Shown piece by piece: positions 10,090 to 24,400 of a stretch of 64,000 nt of DNA (its first letter is position 1; each line of letters begins with the position of its first letter). The stretch spans positions 3,255,361-3,319,360 of the forward strand of contig JAESIW010000180.1 in the NCBI GenBank assembly GCA_016802295.1. Reading direction: 5' to 3'. Source of the DNA: Brachionus rotundiformis. Taxonomy: Eukaryota > Rotifera > Eurotatoria > Ploima > Brachionidae. Made by a program: the position numbers and the translations under genes. Below the pieces are notes generated by a model, which ran no database searches, had not been told where the DNA came from, and worked only from the letters and a program-made list of their open reading frames with translations.

Positions 10090-12918
10090 ATGCCATTTGC
10101 AAAACCAGAAAATGCTCTACAGAGAGCCGAGGGTATGGATTTGAAATTTTTTAAACAACTAATTAATTTTAAAAATACTAATAATGATCTTTAAGAGTTT
10201 ATTAATGTTGGCAAAAAGCAGAGAGCTTTGGACACATTGTACGAAATAATTCGTTCCAAAAAACATCGATCATGGCAAAAAATACATGATGAAATAATGA
10301 AAAATTACTTGGAGCTCTGTGTTGACCTAAAAGAAAGTCACATGGCTAAAGATGGTCTACATCAATACAAAAACATTTGTCTCAATACAAGTCTCAAATC
10401 TCTTGAAGAGACTATCAGCAGTTTTCTTCAACTGGCTGAAGAAAAAGCAGAAAAAGCTAAAAAAGATGCTAGTGATGCCAATATTTTGGCTGATGTTGAT
10501 GACTTGGAGTACATTAATTCACCAGAAAGTGTCTTACTCAAAGCTGTTAGTGGCGAATCATCGCAAGATCGTACTGATCGAGATCTTTTAGCTCCATGGC
10601 TGAAATTCGTTTGGGAATCGTACAAGCAATGCTTGGACTTGCTTAAGAACAACAACAAATTGGAAAATTTGTACCAATCAGTGGCCAAACAAGCGTTCTT
10701 GTTCTGTGTTAAATACCAACGTAAGACTGAGTTTAGAAAATTGTGCGAAACCATTCGCCAGCATATGGTCCAAAGTCAAAAGTACTCGAATTCACAACAG
10801 ATCGATTTGACCAAACAAGAAACACAAAACAACCATTTGGAAATCAGATTTTTGCAGCTAAACCATGCTATTTCCATGGAATTGTGGCAGGAAGCCTACA
10901 AAGCAGTGGAAGACATCTACGGTTTGATGACAATGTCCAGAAACAAGCCTAAACCAGGTCAAATGTACAACTATTATTCAAAGTTAAGTTTGATTTTCTG
11001 GAAGGCCGGAAACCATCTGTTTCACGCAGTCACTCTTCAGAAATTATTTGTTCTTCTAAGAGAACAGAAAAAGACAATAACTCAAGAAGAATTGACCAAA
11101 ATCAGCTCAAAACTTCTACTAGCTACCCTAGCCATTCCAATTCCTCCGAATAGGTCGATAATTGATGAATGCCTTGACCAAGATGAAGTCACTCTTGAAA
11201 AATTAAAGCGTCTCAGTTCACTCCTCAATTTACAACAGCCACCAACAAGACTTTCTCTTTTAAAAGACTTACAAAAATACAATGTAATTAATCATGTATT
11301 TCCGGAAATAAAAGACTTGTATAAAAGCCTTGAAATAGAGTTCAATCCATTAAAATTAAGTGAACGTGTTAACAAATGCTTGGACTATTTAGAATCTCGT
11401 ACTGACTTAGCTAATGAAAACTACAGCCAATACATTCAACCAATTAGGGAAATAGCAGTTACCAGACTACTTAAGCAAATATCACAAATTTACACCACCA
11501 TTGAGATAAATCGCTTCTTGCGTTTGATTCCCAAAGGAGTCGATGTGCACACTTTGGAAAAATTAATTGTTGATTCAGCCAAAAATTTGGACCTACAGGT
11601 CAGAATCAACCATCAAACAAATTCACTTCATTTTGGTAATGACCTGTACGTGTCTCAAAAAGATGATATGCCAGAAGGACCTTCCATACAATCAATGCCA
11701 AGTGAACAAATACGCAACCAATTGATCAATATGAGCGAGGCTTTGCAGCAAGCTAACCAAATTATTTCAAGCGAAGAGAACAAAAAACAACACGAGGAAT
11801 TGTCTGTTAGTATTGCCAATGTTTATCGTCAAGCATGTGAAAAGCACCATGTTGATTTGCTCAGACGTAAACAATTGATTGAAAAGCAAAAAGAAATGTA
11901 CGAGTATTTGGCCAGCGAGAAAGAGAGACAGGAAATGGAGAAAAAGCGTCTAAAATTGGCCGAATTGGAAGAAAGAGCCAAAGTTGGTGCTGATTTTAGA
12001 CCTAAACAGGACATGTTTAAGGCTATTGAAGCTGAAATCGACCAAAGAAATAAGGAAGAAGATGAAGAGCTAAAACGTGAAATAGAAGAGGCTAATAAGG
12101 CCAAGCGAGAAATGATGGAAAAATTGAAAAAAGAAGAGAAAAAATTGGATCATTTTGTTAGAGCTTGCCATGAAAACGAAATTTCATTGATACAAAAAGC
12201 TGCCGAAATTGAGCAGGAAGAGCTGAAAAAGTTCTGGGACGAGCAGGAGAAAGAGCGAATTGAGAATATGAAGAAAGAGGCTATAATTCAAAAGGAGAAT
12301 CGTGAGCGGCTGATGCGCATGGGCAATGATAAGGATGCATTTTTTGATCTAATCTTGACTGGTCGCAAGGCCGAATTCGACAAACAAATGGCAGAATTTA
12401 CTGAAAAATTGAAACTTGCCAGAGAAAGTAAACTTGCGGAGAGAAAAGAAAAGCGTAAGGCTGAAAGACGCGACAAGTACTTGAGAGAAATCGAAGAGGA
12501 AAAGAAACGAGAACAAATGGAAAAGAAAAAGCGTGAAGAAGAGGAAAGACGCCGTAAAGCTGATGAACAAGCCAGAAAACAACGAGAACGTGAACAAGAA
12601 ATTGAGGAAAAACTGGCCAAGAAAGAGGAAAAGCCTGCACCTGCACCTGCATCTGCACCATACAGACCAAGAGCTTTAGGTGGAACTGGTATTAGCAGAA
12701 GTGAGAAGCCATCGAGTGCATTTGATGACAATACTTCTTGGCGTAGAGCAAAGCCCGAAGAGCAAAGCAGCTGGCGCACTGGAACAGACACAGAGCGAAG
12801 GGGCTTTAAGGATTCTAGAACATCAGGGCCGGCTCCTACTCGAGGAGCATGGAAAGAAGCTGGGTCCAAAAGAAAAGAAGAGAAAAAAGATGATGACAAT
12901 TGGCGAAGACAACCATAG
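10090..12918 (+). CDS. EIF3A: Translation initiation factor 3 subunit A
   Basis: Exons 10090-10132 and 10196-12918 encode 921 residues. eIF3a is the scaffold of the eIF3 complex: it binds the 40S subunit and bridges the mRNA entry and exit sides. The start MPFAKPENALQRAE and the next-exon EFINVGKKQRALDTLYEII match the family N-terminus. Other landmarks are KYLELCVDL-like and QDRTDRDLLAPWLKFVWESY segments, AISMELWQEAYKAVEDI, the PCI region up to about residue 500 (LQVRINHQTNSLHFG), and the signature SMPSEQIRNQL. The remaining half is a long Lys/Glu/Arg helix. The end is a short W-R-rich tail (SWRRAKPEEQSSWR) instead of the long run of ten-residue Asp/Arg-rich repeats seen in vertebrates, so the protein is close to the shorter fungal length. 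Only one intron (63 nt) is seen. Confidence 0.97.
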
Positions 12919-12951
12919 AGAGCAAGTCTGCTAATTTTGATAAATTTTAGC

Positions 12952-12957
12952 AATAAA
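12952..12957 (+). terminator. Poly(A) signal of eIF3a
   Basis: AATAAA lies 34 nt beyond the stop codon, the first hexamer on this strand, followed by A/T-rich sequence. Confidence 0.5.
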
Positions 12958-13523
12958 AATTTTAAAATTTATTATCAAAATAAATAGTGGAAAAAAAATT
13001 AAATTTTATTCCGTTTGTCTTTTTAAATTTAACCTCTATTTTTATATATTAAATAAAAATTTAAAAGGAAAAATTCATATTTATATTAAGACTTATTTTG
13101 TAATTAAGTCTAGCAAGAGTGTTTTGAATCGTAGATGGTTAGTAATTTTGCCAAAATTTATCGGCGTAATTCCATTTATCCTGTTAATTTGGTATCAAGA
13201 AAAATCTTATTTTAATGCAGAATCTAAGATAAAGTCTATTCTTTTTTTACGGAAAATTTCTTTAAAAATATAATCAAACTTTAATCATAAATTAGATAAC
13301 TTGACCTTAAAATTGACCAATATTTAGACCAACCAAAAGCTAAACTATTATATTAACAAAAAAATTAAGTATTCTTTCATCCAAATTAAGAATTCTTCTT
13401 TATGAAATCAATAGAAAAGATTTAAAAAATTATTGATGCAAATTTATTTATTGAATAAATTTATAAATGAATTTAAATTTTAAAAAATTCTGTCAAAAAA
13501 TCTTCAAAAAAGCAAAATTTAAT
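12958..13523. other. Convergent spacer, no gene seen
   Basis: AT-rich sequence lies between the 3' ends of eIF3a (+) and the FN2-CAP gene (-). No frame with recognisable content was found on either strand. Confidence 0.6.
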
Positions 13524-15463
13524 TTATTTGTGATTTCTTTGTCTATACCGTGGTATTCTTTTTTCAAAATTAGTCATATCTCTTTCACTCAAAATTGGAT
13601 CAACGCTGATTTGCATATCATTTCTAGGTCTTGGTCTGATTCTTGTTCTCTTGTCTGGTATCTCATGATTAAATATTGATTCTCTAGGCGGTCTGGGATC
13701 AAAGCTCAACTCTTCGTCCACTCTAATATTCTGGCTTCCTGTTCTTTTCTTTTTCTAAATAATTTTTTTATTTTAAATTGAAAACTCAATATCTATTTAT
13801 TATTACTGATTTAGGAACACAATATATATCTGGAGGGTCGCCATCGCCGTAATATCTTGTTGTACTACACCAAACATCACCACCACCCCAGTCAGCACAA
13901 TCATAATAAATTTCGCCAGCATAATAGAATGGAAAAAAGCACTTTGGTTCAACTAAACCAACTGAATAACATTTAAAGAATTTTAATGATTTTTTAAATT
14001 ATGCTTAATTAATTGGCTTACCATTTTCACATTTGTCTCCAGAATAAGGCGGATCACAAGAACATGTACAATCATTCAAATTTAAGATGCCTCCATTCCA
14101 GCATTCTTTACCCTTACAATCACATAATCCATTGTCACACTTACCAGGACATCCAGAACATTTTGTTCCTTCTTCATATGGTTTTGTTTCATCTTCATAT
14201 GTGAAACTTAAGGAAAATTTCAGTTTAGATGATTGGTAGATAGTCATGGATTGAGGAATTTTACGGATAGTTATAATTGCAAACCAAAGCTCGGTCAACT
14301 CTGTCGTAAAACACGCATTCCGCATAACCACAGCCAATTCTAGAAACTTCTTCTACCATCAGCTAATATAATTAGAAACAAAATTTAGACATGGTTTAAT
14401 TTTAAATTGTAAGAAATTTTACTTGTAAGTAATGGCCGGGATATCCTCCAAATATTCGGAATTCTTCTTTTAGCCCAGAGCCATAATCCCACATTATTTT
14501 TTCAGCATTGAACATAACAGAAAATTCTTCAGCAAAAGAGTCCCAGCTTGAAATATACATTATATTTTGACCTGTATTTCTTCCCCTTCCTATAATAAAT
14601 ATATTTATAAAATATTCTTTTCTTACAAAACAAAAATTATATACCGGGTAATGATCTCAATTTGCTATTATCATGGGAATATTGACACCTATTAGCGTGT
14701 TTTTGAGCGACATACGCCAAATCATCATCCCAATACTTTAATTATTAAAAATTTTAATTCAATTTAGAAAATTTAAAAAATTTAAATTGTACAATTTTTT
14801 GCATTTTACTAGCAGGTACAGCAATATTTCGTCTATATTCATTATGTAGTTCTAAAATTTCAACTTTATCTCTCTCAGATAGACCTGCTTTAGCTACATT
14901 AGGTCTCGGTGGCAAGCAAGCTGTGTGATAAGGTGAAATGTTAGAATACTCTTGTGAACAGTTACCAGATGGCTTTTTGGATAGATCAACAACATTTTCT
15001 TATGTTTTATAAGTTATTTTTATTTTTAAAAAAATATCATTTACCCAAGCAAACTTTTATTTTTCCATTTGCATTGCATTCTGGATATCTGCCAACAGTT
15101 TTGCATGAATCAGAACAAACTAAATTACTTTTGGAATAATCTTTTCTAAAAGTTTAAAAAAACAACACATTTCAAATATTTTATGTTAACCTATGCAATA
15201 GCTCCAAATACCAAGGTTTTCTTTTGTGGTCGGACACCAAGGATAATGTTTTTGGGAAGAATGCTCAGGTGGTGCGCACTCAGAAGTGTAAGTTATTCCG
15301 CGATGTACAAATGGAAAAGCACACATCGATTTATCAGAACCAAAAGCTTTATATAAAGTTCTACTAAATTTAATTTTAAATTATCCATATTACCGTTTTG
15401 ACCTGAAGAGGCCTTAAGAATCAAAGCAAGCGCAATTAAACGCTTGATTAAATCGGAAAACAT
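13524..15463 (-). CDS. Secreted CAP (SCP/TAPS) protein flanked by two fibronectin type II domains
   Basis: Exons (5' to 3'): 15463-15394, 15346-15191, 15140-15045, 14998-14793, 14735-14645, 14589-14423, 14362-14265, 14206-14022, 13961-13807, 13754-13524. They give 484 residues; introns are 46-60 nt. The protein starts with a signal peptide (MFSDLIKRLIALALILKASS). A first FN2 module follows (CAFPFVHRGITYTSEC ... WCPTT ... WSYC). A Cys-containing linker leads to a CAP domain: LELHNEYRRN, WDDDLAYVAQKHANRC, GQNIMY, GGYPGHYLQ, RIGCGYAEC, ALVCNYNYP. Next come a Cys-rich hinge (CSGCPGKCDNGLCDC) and an EGF-like repeat (CWNGG ... CDPPYSGDKC). A second FN2 follows (CFFPFYYAGEIYYDC ... VWCSTT), then a basic Arg/Pro-rich tail. 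Of the CAP cavity residues the two His are present, while the usual Glu of GEN is Gln. Secretion is clear; substrate and role are unknown. FN2 modules often bind collagen-like or choline ligands in other families. Confidence 0.88.
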
Positions 15464-18400
15464 ACTAAGAATTGATTCTTATATTCCAAATACTAATTTT
15501 TGTATGGTAAATTGGAGATTTCCAAATAAATTTTATTTTAAAAATCATATCTTTTATACTGCTTAATAGACAAATTACTTGAGACATTAAAAACGATGAA
15601 ACTTTTTTGATTTATTAAACAATAGATTAAAGAAATTCAAATTTTTATGTCCCATTAGGTTTCTAATTAATATTAAAATAGTTTTATTATTCAAACGATT
15701 AATCAAATAAAATTTACTAAATATTTATAATTACATTTTTAAATCAGGAAATCAAAAAAAAATAAAATCACCAGCATTTAGTTATCATTATTTTTTGGTT
15801 ATTTTAATCTATCAATCTAAAATTTTTATTTTTGGTTTTTTTTTAAATTCTTTAAGACTAATATAAGTATATAGCGATGTAAAAATAATTTTTTTGTACT
15901 AAATAAAAAAGTTTCTTATATATAAAACAAAATTGTAGTTTTAATTTGCTAAGATATTATTTTGAGAATGATACAAACAAATTTAATCTATTGTTTGTTA
16001 AAATCATAACGATATGAAAAACAAATGTTTTTTATTTCAAAATTTTGTATTAATTCTAAATAAATAAAAGATTATTATGTAAAATTTATTCAATTGATTT
16101 ATTAAACAAATAGAAAATAAATCAAGTATTTCTAATTATATAATCTAAATAAACATTTGATTTTATGATTAATATTCGTGACTAAAAAATTGATCTATTT
16201 TTATCTTTGAAATTATATATATATTTTTAATTAATATATTTAAATCCAAACTTTATTCGATTAATACCTGAATGAGTCTGCTTGAAAATTCAACTTCCTA
16301 TTTGTTCAAAACTCATTAAAAAAATCTTAATTAAAATGAAATTTGAAATAATTAGCTTTAATGCTCATTATTTTTAATATTGATTGTCCTTAAATTCCAA
16401 CTCTAATCAGGGACGTCGATTATTTTAATAATGGGGTTTTACTATGATTTCCTTTAATCAATTAAGCCGCAATATAAAAATAAAAACGTAAACAAATTTC
16501 AACACGAAGGCTTTCACTCAATAATTAAGCATTTATATTGTTTATTTCTTGAACCTGATTATTTTGAACTTAAAATGCTTCAATTTACTTTTTTGAATTC
16601 AAATATTAATTAAGAAATTTCAATAGTTTTGATTAATTAGCGGCAAAACAATAACTATGATATTTAAAAAGTCAACTCGTTCAAAAAAAGAATTGAATTT
16701 TTTAGCGTTTCAGTAAATATTTATACTTTAAGAATAAAATTCTAAACTGAATTTTAAAATACTTGTAATTAAAAAAATCGGAAGTAATCTTTTTTATAAA
16801 AATTTTTTCAACAAGCCTTAAAAAATCACATAGGTTTCCTCAAGACCATTTACCAATTAAGAATCATATGAAAATTCAAGCAAAATTTTAATAATCTCTT
16901 TATCAGGTAGCTAAATTTATTTAATTGCGCGAATGTTATTTCAATGATGTAATCTATTTTCAGGCTTTTAAAATTTTAACCAACTTTTATATTGATTAAA
17001 AATATATATCTTATTGTATTGAAGAAGTCTAGATGAACAGAAGAGAGAAAAGTGTCAGAAGGCGATTTGATTTTAAAATTCGCATGATCAATTTAATCTA
17101 ATTTAAGAATTCTAAGAAATGAAAAGAATGTAAAACCAATAATTGGATTTTAATATTTGATAAAAGCTACTCTTTGTTTAGAATGGAACCCCGTTGATAT
17201 ATCAGCTGTAAATACAATTCAGTATATTGATAAGAATTTTTTGTTGTCCAAATGACACTCATTTTGGTCAAAATAATAATTTAAAGGTGCATGCTTAATT
17301 GTTAATACTATTCATTCAGATAGACCTAGGTGGGCTAGCACTTTCTAAAAAAAATTTCTTTAAGATTAAGCCCGTCTTTAATTATATTCAAATTATCGAT
17401 GACAAAGCATGAACAAATGTTTAATTATAAACTTAAATAATATTCAAATTTTAATAACTTAGAATAAGTCAACAATTTTAGCTTTATCTTAATTTATATT
17501 CAATTTATTGATAGGAAGTTTGCTTAAGATAAACAAAAACGTTTGAAGTGTTTTAAATAATAAAAAAGTAAAAGCTCTCAAAGATTTTACCACCTTTACT
17601 TTAAAATTTACATTAAAGATTATTAACTTTTCTATTATTATATGGATATAACCAGTCAATGGAGAAAAATGGTTAGCAATTTAAAATAATTAAGTTCAAT
17701 TCGGTTAAAATGATTATTAATTTGTTACTTTTTTAAATAAGCTTAGAAGGAAGTGGTCATCAATTGCCTAAGGGACTTGAATTCCATTCCAAATTCTCAC
17801 TCGACCATAAATTTGATGATAAGTGAAAAAACAAAATTATCTATTAGTACATTTAATTGAATTCAAATTTTAAAATGACTCTGAGCTGATATTATTTTGG
17901 TAAAATTGTCATGTTAAAAGCCAATATACCTTTAGACATGAACTCAATAGCGTAAAAAATAGCAAGTTTTTTTGTTTTTTTTTTCTATCTATTAAAATTA
18001 AATTTTTTAAAAAATATATTGTATGCATGTCACTTTTTATTTGGTCTTATAATTGTATTAGTGAGCTAGTCGATAGGCAAATAAAAGATAAAATGAGTAA
18101 ATTAATTCGAAGCTTTTCATCCAAAGAATGCCTGATGAAAACTCTTTTTGTTAATTGCAATTACTTATCGCATTGTGGGACAATTTAATCTTTTTTGCAT
18201 TAACTTTAATTAGTCAATTGCAATATTTCAATTTTCAAGTTGCAATATTTTTCTTTATCCTTTTGTGAATATCCTAATGATTAGATAATTTAATTAGAAT
18301 TTATTTTTCACTTAGGACATTACTTATAAAGATTAATAATGCTCGCTATTGCTTATTATATCTATTTTTTATGTGTTCAATGGATTAATCTTTATAAAAC

Positions 18401-21400
18401 TTAAATGCAATAAATACAAAATAATTACAATTATTGAATATATATTCTAATTGAAGTCGCTATATTTCGATAAATTTAGGAAATATTGCGGCTAGTCCGA
18501 CCCATCTAATAGATTAACTTATTATACTTCATCTTTTAAATTTTGTCTCAGATTAAGAGTCACTAAAGCAAACAACCATTTAGTTCTCACGTTGCGTATT
18601 AAGACCCTTGTTCAATGCAAGCTTATTTTGGTAAATATAACCAATGTTGGCTATTGAAAGCGAAATTTTATTTCGTAATTGCTCATCTTTATGGATTAGT
18701 CTAATTTTATTTCAATATTTATTAAGTATTTTAATTCGTATTTCAAAATTTTGTTACTTATTTGGTATTCAAAATAAGAAGCCTTATTTAATTGAATTTT
18801 TATTTAAATTTTGTATACCAAAACCTAAAATGTTGTTTTATTATATATAAGATATATAAGTTTATCTTTGTATTGCATTTTAGTTGTTTCGTTTTAATGA
18901 GGATTTTAAGTTAATAAGTTTTGGAAAATACAATTATATTTAAACTATTTTTTTAGCTACAATCAAATTAGAAATAGACTTATTGGGTAGGAAAAAAATC
19001 ATATAATTCTTTTAGACACTATTCTTTTTTTATAATTAAAATATTTTTAATTGTTTAAAAGTAAGTTTTTGTTTTTCCTCTGAAAAAGGCAAATAAAAAT
19101 AGTTAATTCTCTAACAAGAAGTAAATTTACCGCACCTGGATCAAATTTTGATTTAGTTGGCGGAATTCGAATGACATACTTAGACCAGATTTTAGCTTGA
19201 CCACCAAAAAATAGAGCGGACATTTGGTATACTAGTGTTAAAAAAAATCTATCCATTCTCAATAATCTCGTCTGAAATTTCCGATCTTATCATTCAAAAC
19301 TAGTCTAAATAGTAACTCGAGACGGCCTAAATAGAAAAAAAAATGTTGGTAAACAATTTTAAGAAGATTATCAAATAAACTTATTCAGAAGTGAATTTTT
19401 TTTATAAAAGCTATGTTTTATTAGTAATAAAATTTATGTGCATTGGTATCCTTAGAAAAAAAAACGTGTCCTTTAATTCGATTAATCGATTAAAATGTTT
19501 AATTAAAAATACTTAAATTTCAAGTTTACCAACAAATTCAATTTTAAACTTAAGATGTTCGCCGAAAGGTGAAACAATTGAAACAATAAGGTATTGATTT
19601 CAAATCGAAGCGATTTACTAATCTTGTCTACTTTGGCAAGCTATTAAAAGAATTTTAAATTTGGACCAAACATGAATTACATTTTAAAATTTTCACTTTG
19701 TACTAATTAAATACTTAAGCTTGAAAAATTTCAGAATTTAATTTAGTTTGACATTGAGCAAAGTAAACACAAGTCTTATCTATTCTATTAACAGCATGGG
19801 TCCTGTGGGCTATTTTGTCTATCTTATTTCCAAGACTTGTCCTAATCATTAGTGCTGATAAAACTTTAATTAAACTTTAGAATATTTTCTTAGTATCTCA
19901 TCGAATATATCGAGTCTCAGTGGGAACATGATATTTATTTTGACTAACAAAAAGAACAACTGCGACGACAAATGTTTTACAAGTAAAAAACATAGATTAA
20001 AATATCGGAACCATATATTGTTTCGTAAACAAAAACTGGAAATTGTCCTAATTTAGTATTAGAATTGCATAGGAAAATGGGAAAAGAGCACAGGGCTTTG
20101 GTTTTAATAAGTTTAAGAAATCCTGAAGTGGTTGCTAACAAAAAAAAAGCAGTGTTTATTTGATTTATTGATTAAATTTTCTTTTTTTCTTATTATTAAA
20201 TGAATTTTCGAATAAAACAGCTTGAGTGAGATAGCCAGCAATAAGTGTAAATTATCGTGTCTTATCGATCTTTTCTTTCTTATTATATTAATAGCATTTT
20301 TATGACCAATTTTTATTTTTATCATGAAATTACTTTTTATTTTGATACGAACTGGAATTTTATTTTATTTTTTGTATTCTATTTTGAAAAGCTTTCGAGT
20401 CCGAGAATTTGAGTGTGTTGTCGCCTCCAAATAAATAATCAAAATTTGAGGAACTTGTTTGAGTGTTTTTTTTTGAAGAATGACACTTAAAATCTCATAA
20501 TTTAGATTAAATTTTTTTATCTTTTAAAAAAACGATTTTATTTAATTTTTTAGATTTAATTTGCAAAGCTTTATTTAAAAATATTTTTTGTTTTGACCAA
20601 ACAATAAAGTTTCCATTCTGGCTTTGTTTGGATACTGCAATTTTTATCATAAAATATTCCAGTTTTGTTTATTATACAAATTTTTCTTTCAGCAGGGTGG
20701 AATTGAAGATATTTAATTAATCGTTCCCTTAGAACCCTCTTTTACAACTAAAAAAAAGCTTAATCAAACGATTCACTATTTTTCAGTGATTTCGTGCAAG
20801 AGCCATTGTATAAAGCATTTTCATCATTTTCTTTTATTTTTTTTAAATAAACAACGAGTTTTAAAATTTTTATTTTTACAAAACTAATGAACTATTGAAG
20901 ACTATTTAAAGCTCAGGTCAGATAGTTCGCAAATCTTTCAGCTAATAAAGCAAATATCGTTTTTAATTTGTAAAAATTAATTAGTTACAAATAAAGAAGA
21001 TAAAATAAATAATTCATATAAGTTTGGCAGTCGCAGTGGATATTCTGAGAGTGATATTTGATTTAAATTCAACACTGAAATGTAATGAATGTCTCCTATT
21101 AGAATAAAAAGTATTCAGATTGATAAAATTTTGAGGCATTTGGCAAGAGATTAATTAGTAAAAAAAATTATTCTTTGAAATAATAATTTTCTACGAAAGA
21201 CAGTCTACTATTGTGCATTCTTAATTCAAAAAGTTTTCGTTCTCTTAGGAAGTGATCTAATTTTTTGGCAAAATTCATCAATTTGTAATTCATTTTGTAA
21301 ACAAAATTTTTAAAATAATTATAGTTGTTTCAAGTCCATTAAATAAATTAATATTTTCTATTTGAGTGAATTAATTAAAACAAAAAGAAATAAACTAATG

Positions 21401-24400
21401 CTACTAAGTCTATGTTTGAACATTATATTAATAAGTTTTGTAAGATTTTGTTTTTAAATTGAATGAAACTAGCCAACGAAATACAAATTAATTGCTATTT
21501 GCCTTAATTATTTCAAAATTTGCATTCAATTTTAAGAATGACTTATCCATAGCTAAGCTTTATTCATGTTTATTGATGAATTTATGTTTAGAAAACAAAG
21601 TCTGATATTTTAAAATCAAAAGTTTTTTCCTAACAAGATTTGGCATCATGATCAATAATTGCTGAAGCTGAATGGAAAGATAATGCGAATATTTCAAGCG
21701 GAAAAAACTCAAACAAGATTGATGGTTAATATTATATAGTAATCACTGACCAAATCGGATGCCTTATGCGGAATAATTCTTTAAGATTAATGAAATGAAT
21801 CATTTACTCACTACTTAGTTTTCTTTTGTTTAGGCCAAATTTGATTTATAATTATTTATTAATTTAAAGTTATTAAAGTATCAGTCTGAAAAGTCGGTGC
21901 ATTTCTATTAATCTAAAAAGATATTTATGTGCCATTTGGATTAAGGATCATTAAGATATTTTTCTCTTTAAATATTTCAATATGAAGTTTGATTGCAAGT
22001 GTCTACAAAGTCCTGATATTCGCACTTAGGCTTTTATATATGTTATTCGAGCCAAATCTGTCAAACTATCAACAAAATTGTTTAATATTTTATTAAGAAA
22101 ATTATTTAAACTTATTTATTCTGTAATATACAGTAACTAATTTAATAATGTGAGCTTATTAAAAAAAAACTAATTTAAAATGTGGTTTGTGTTTATGCCA
22201 GAGTGATAAGAGCTCTTGATGGTCGAGTTTAGACTTAATCACATTAACTAGAGTTGAATGCTCGGTAAATAAGCTATATAAAAATAAGATTAAATTTTTT
22301 TTTTCTGTTTACGTTTGGCTCATTATTTATCATTTAGTGAAAAGTGGAGTTAAACAAGCCAAGCAAAAATAATAACAAGACAAGGATAAATTTAAACATG
22401 TAATTCGACTAATTTGTTAACTAAGGTCGTTATTATCTATTTTTTAATTTATAATAGTTTTCAAATTAGTTTTAAATTTTTCTTTCATATCAAATTAAGC
22501 TCCCGGGGCTATTTTTTATATCGTTGAATAGTTTTCTAAAAAAGCATGTTTTTGTCAGTGTTTTTTTAACAAGTTTATAAAAATATTATTTCTAAAGATA
22601 AGAAATATGTTGAGAAATTTGATTAGGAGAAAAGCTCATTTAGACAAATTGGAGTGAAAATTGTCGATAAGCAGTCCACGTATTTTGATTAATTATCGGT
22701 CTTATCGGAATCTAAATTTACCATATCGGTAGATAGACGAGCCCAGAATAGTGAGAACAGCTTAGACCAAAATAAGCGTAAAATTTTTAAATTCTGCTGA
22801 TTTTTAGATTTAAATGGTCCTTTAAATTAGTAGAAAATTTGAGATAAGCCACTTGAAAATTAGTCATTGAGGAAAATAATTTTGCTTTTAAGATATTTAT
22901 TTAATTTTTTCAATTTATCATACTTATCAATAATGATTTCTCTAGACTCATTAACCATAATCGATATAGTGTATTTCACAGCTTCTAATGACAAAACATT
23001 CTAAAATAGTTTAGTCTATGAGCCTATAAGTCTTCAATGTTTATTTTTCAAGCGTTCACTTAATCCCAATATATAAATTAAATTGATTTCAGAGTTATAA
23101 ATTTTAACTTAAAATCTTTAATTGATCACAAACATTTTAGCTTTGGTTTTGTAGTCAAACAAGTTGGCAATTTAAGTCAAAGTACACAGCTTAAACCAAC
23201 AAGGCACCATTTTTTTTATATTTTTTTTTATTAAAACCACAAAAACAGTGTCATTTTATTGTTCTTGAACTTAACTTTATTTTTAATAATTTACTTTAAG
23301 TTTAATCTATAAACATAAACTAAAAATTAAATTAGATAACAATGTCAATTTTAATTTAAGAGCTAGTTTATTTCAGAACAAGAGTATCATTAGATTGATT
23401 GGAATTTTCAATTGATTAAAAATTAAAAATCAAAACACCTAGCTGGTTCTTTAGAGTTAAGCTTTTAAGACCGTAAATAATTAAAACTATTTGAATTAGT
23501 ACTCGAGGCTATTAGACTTATAAATTTCTTTAATTGTAAATTTATTTTGAAAAAAAAAATCAATTTACACGAGCCATTTTCTAAGTGTTCAAAGAATGTT
23601 TTTATGTTTATACTCAAAGCTGGTTCTCGTATAAATCAAACAAACAGAAAATGAATTAACCTGCAAGGACTTGATAGATCATAAATCATTAGCAAAAATC
23701 GCTAAATACCAAATAGGCGCTGAACGCACGATCCAGTCTTTTTTCTCTAGAAGCGAATTTTGTCAATGTCTCGCTCAGGTTAGCTTGATTATTTATCGAT
23801 ATTTCATGACTTGATCAAAAAACTCCCTAGTTAACATTAATTTTGTTTTAATCATTATTTGAATATTGGTTTAATCGATGGCCCATATCGATTAAGGAAA
23901 TCTTCATTAGCTCTAGCATACGTTCTCTTAAAAACACTTAACTCAATGGCTCTTGGGGAATATTAGTTTTTTTTTTATTTACAAATTTTACATTGGCAAC
24001 AAGTCTGGCCAATTCACGTTATTCAATTAAAGCACACCGCAAATTATAAGATTGAATTACAATATTTTTTTATGGCACTAAAGTTTTAGATGGGTCAGGA
24101 TTTAATTACAAGTTATAAAATCTGCTATGTTTATAGACTTGAGTTGTTAAAGCGAGCTATTTAGAGTGGTTTGGCAAAAAAATTTTATGTTTATAAAATT
24201 TGTAAATATTATTCTTTAATAAATGATCAATAAATCATCAAATTGATAAGGTTATAATTAAGTTTGTTTGGCTCAATTGCTTATCATCATCTGCTCAGTC
24301 CTCAAGTACGTTCGTGTCTCAAAATATTTCACTAAGCGTTTTTAGGCCTGATAATCTCCTAATTGTACGAAATAGTTGACATTTTTTCCTATTGTTTTTA

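Noticed and set aside
12288..12953. Long antisense open frame (221 codons) opposite eIF3a
   Set aside because: It is Ser/Leu/Phe-rich, the mirror image of the Lys/Glu/Arg-rich eIF3a helix; a shadow frame.
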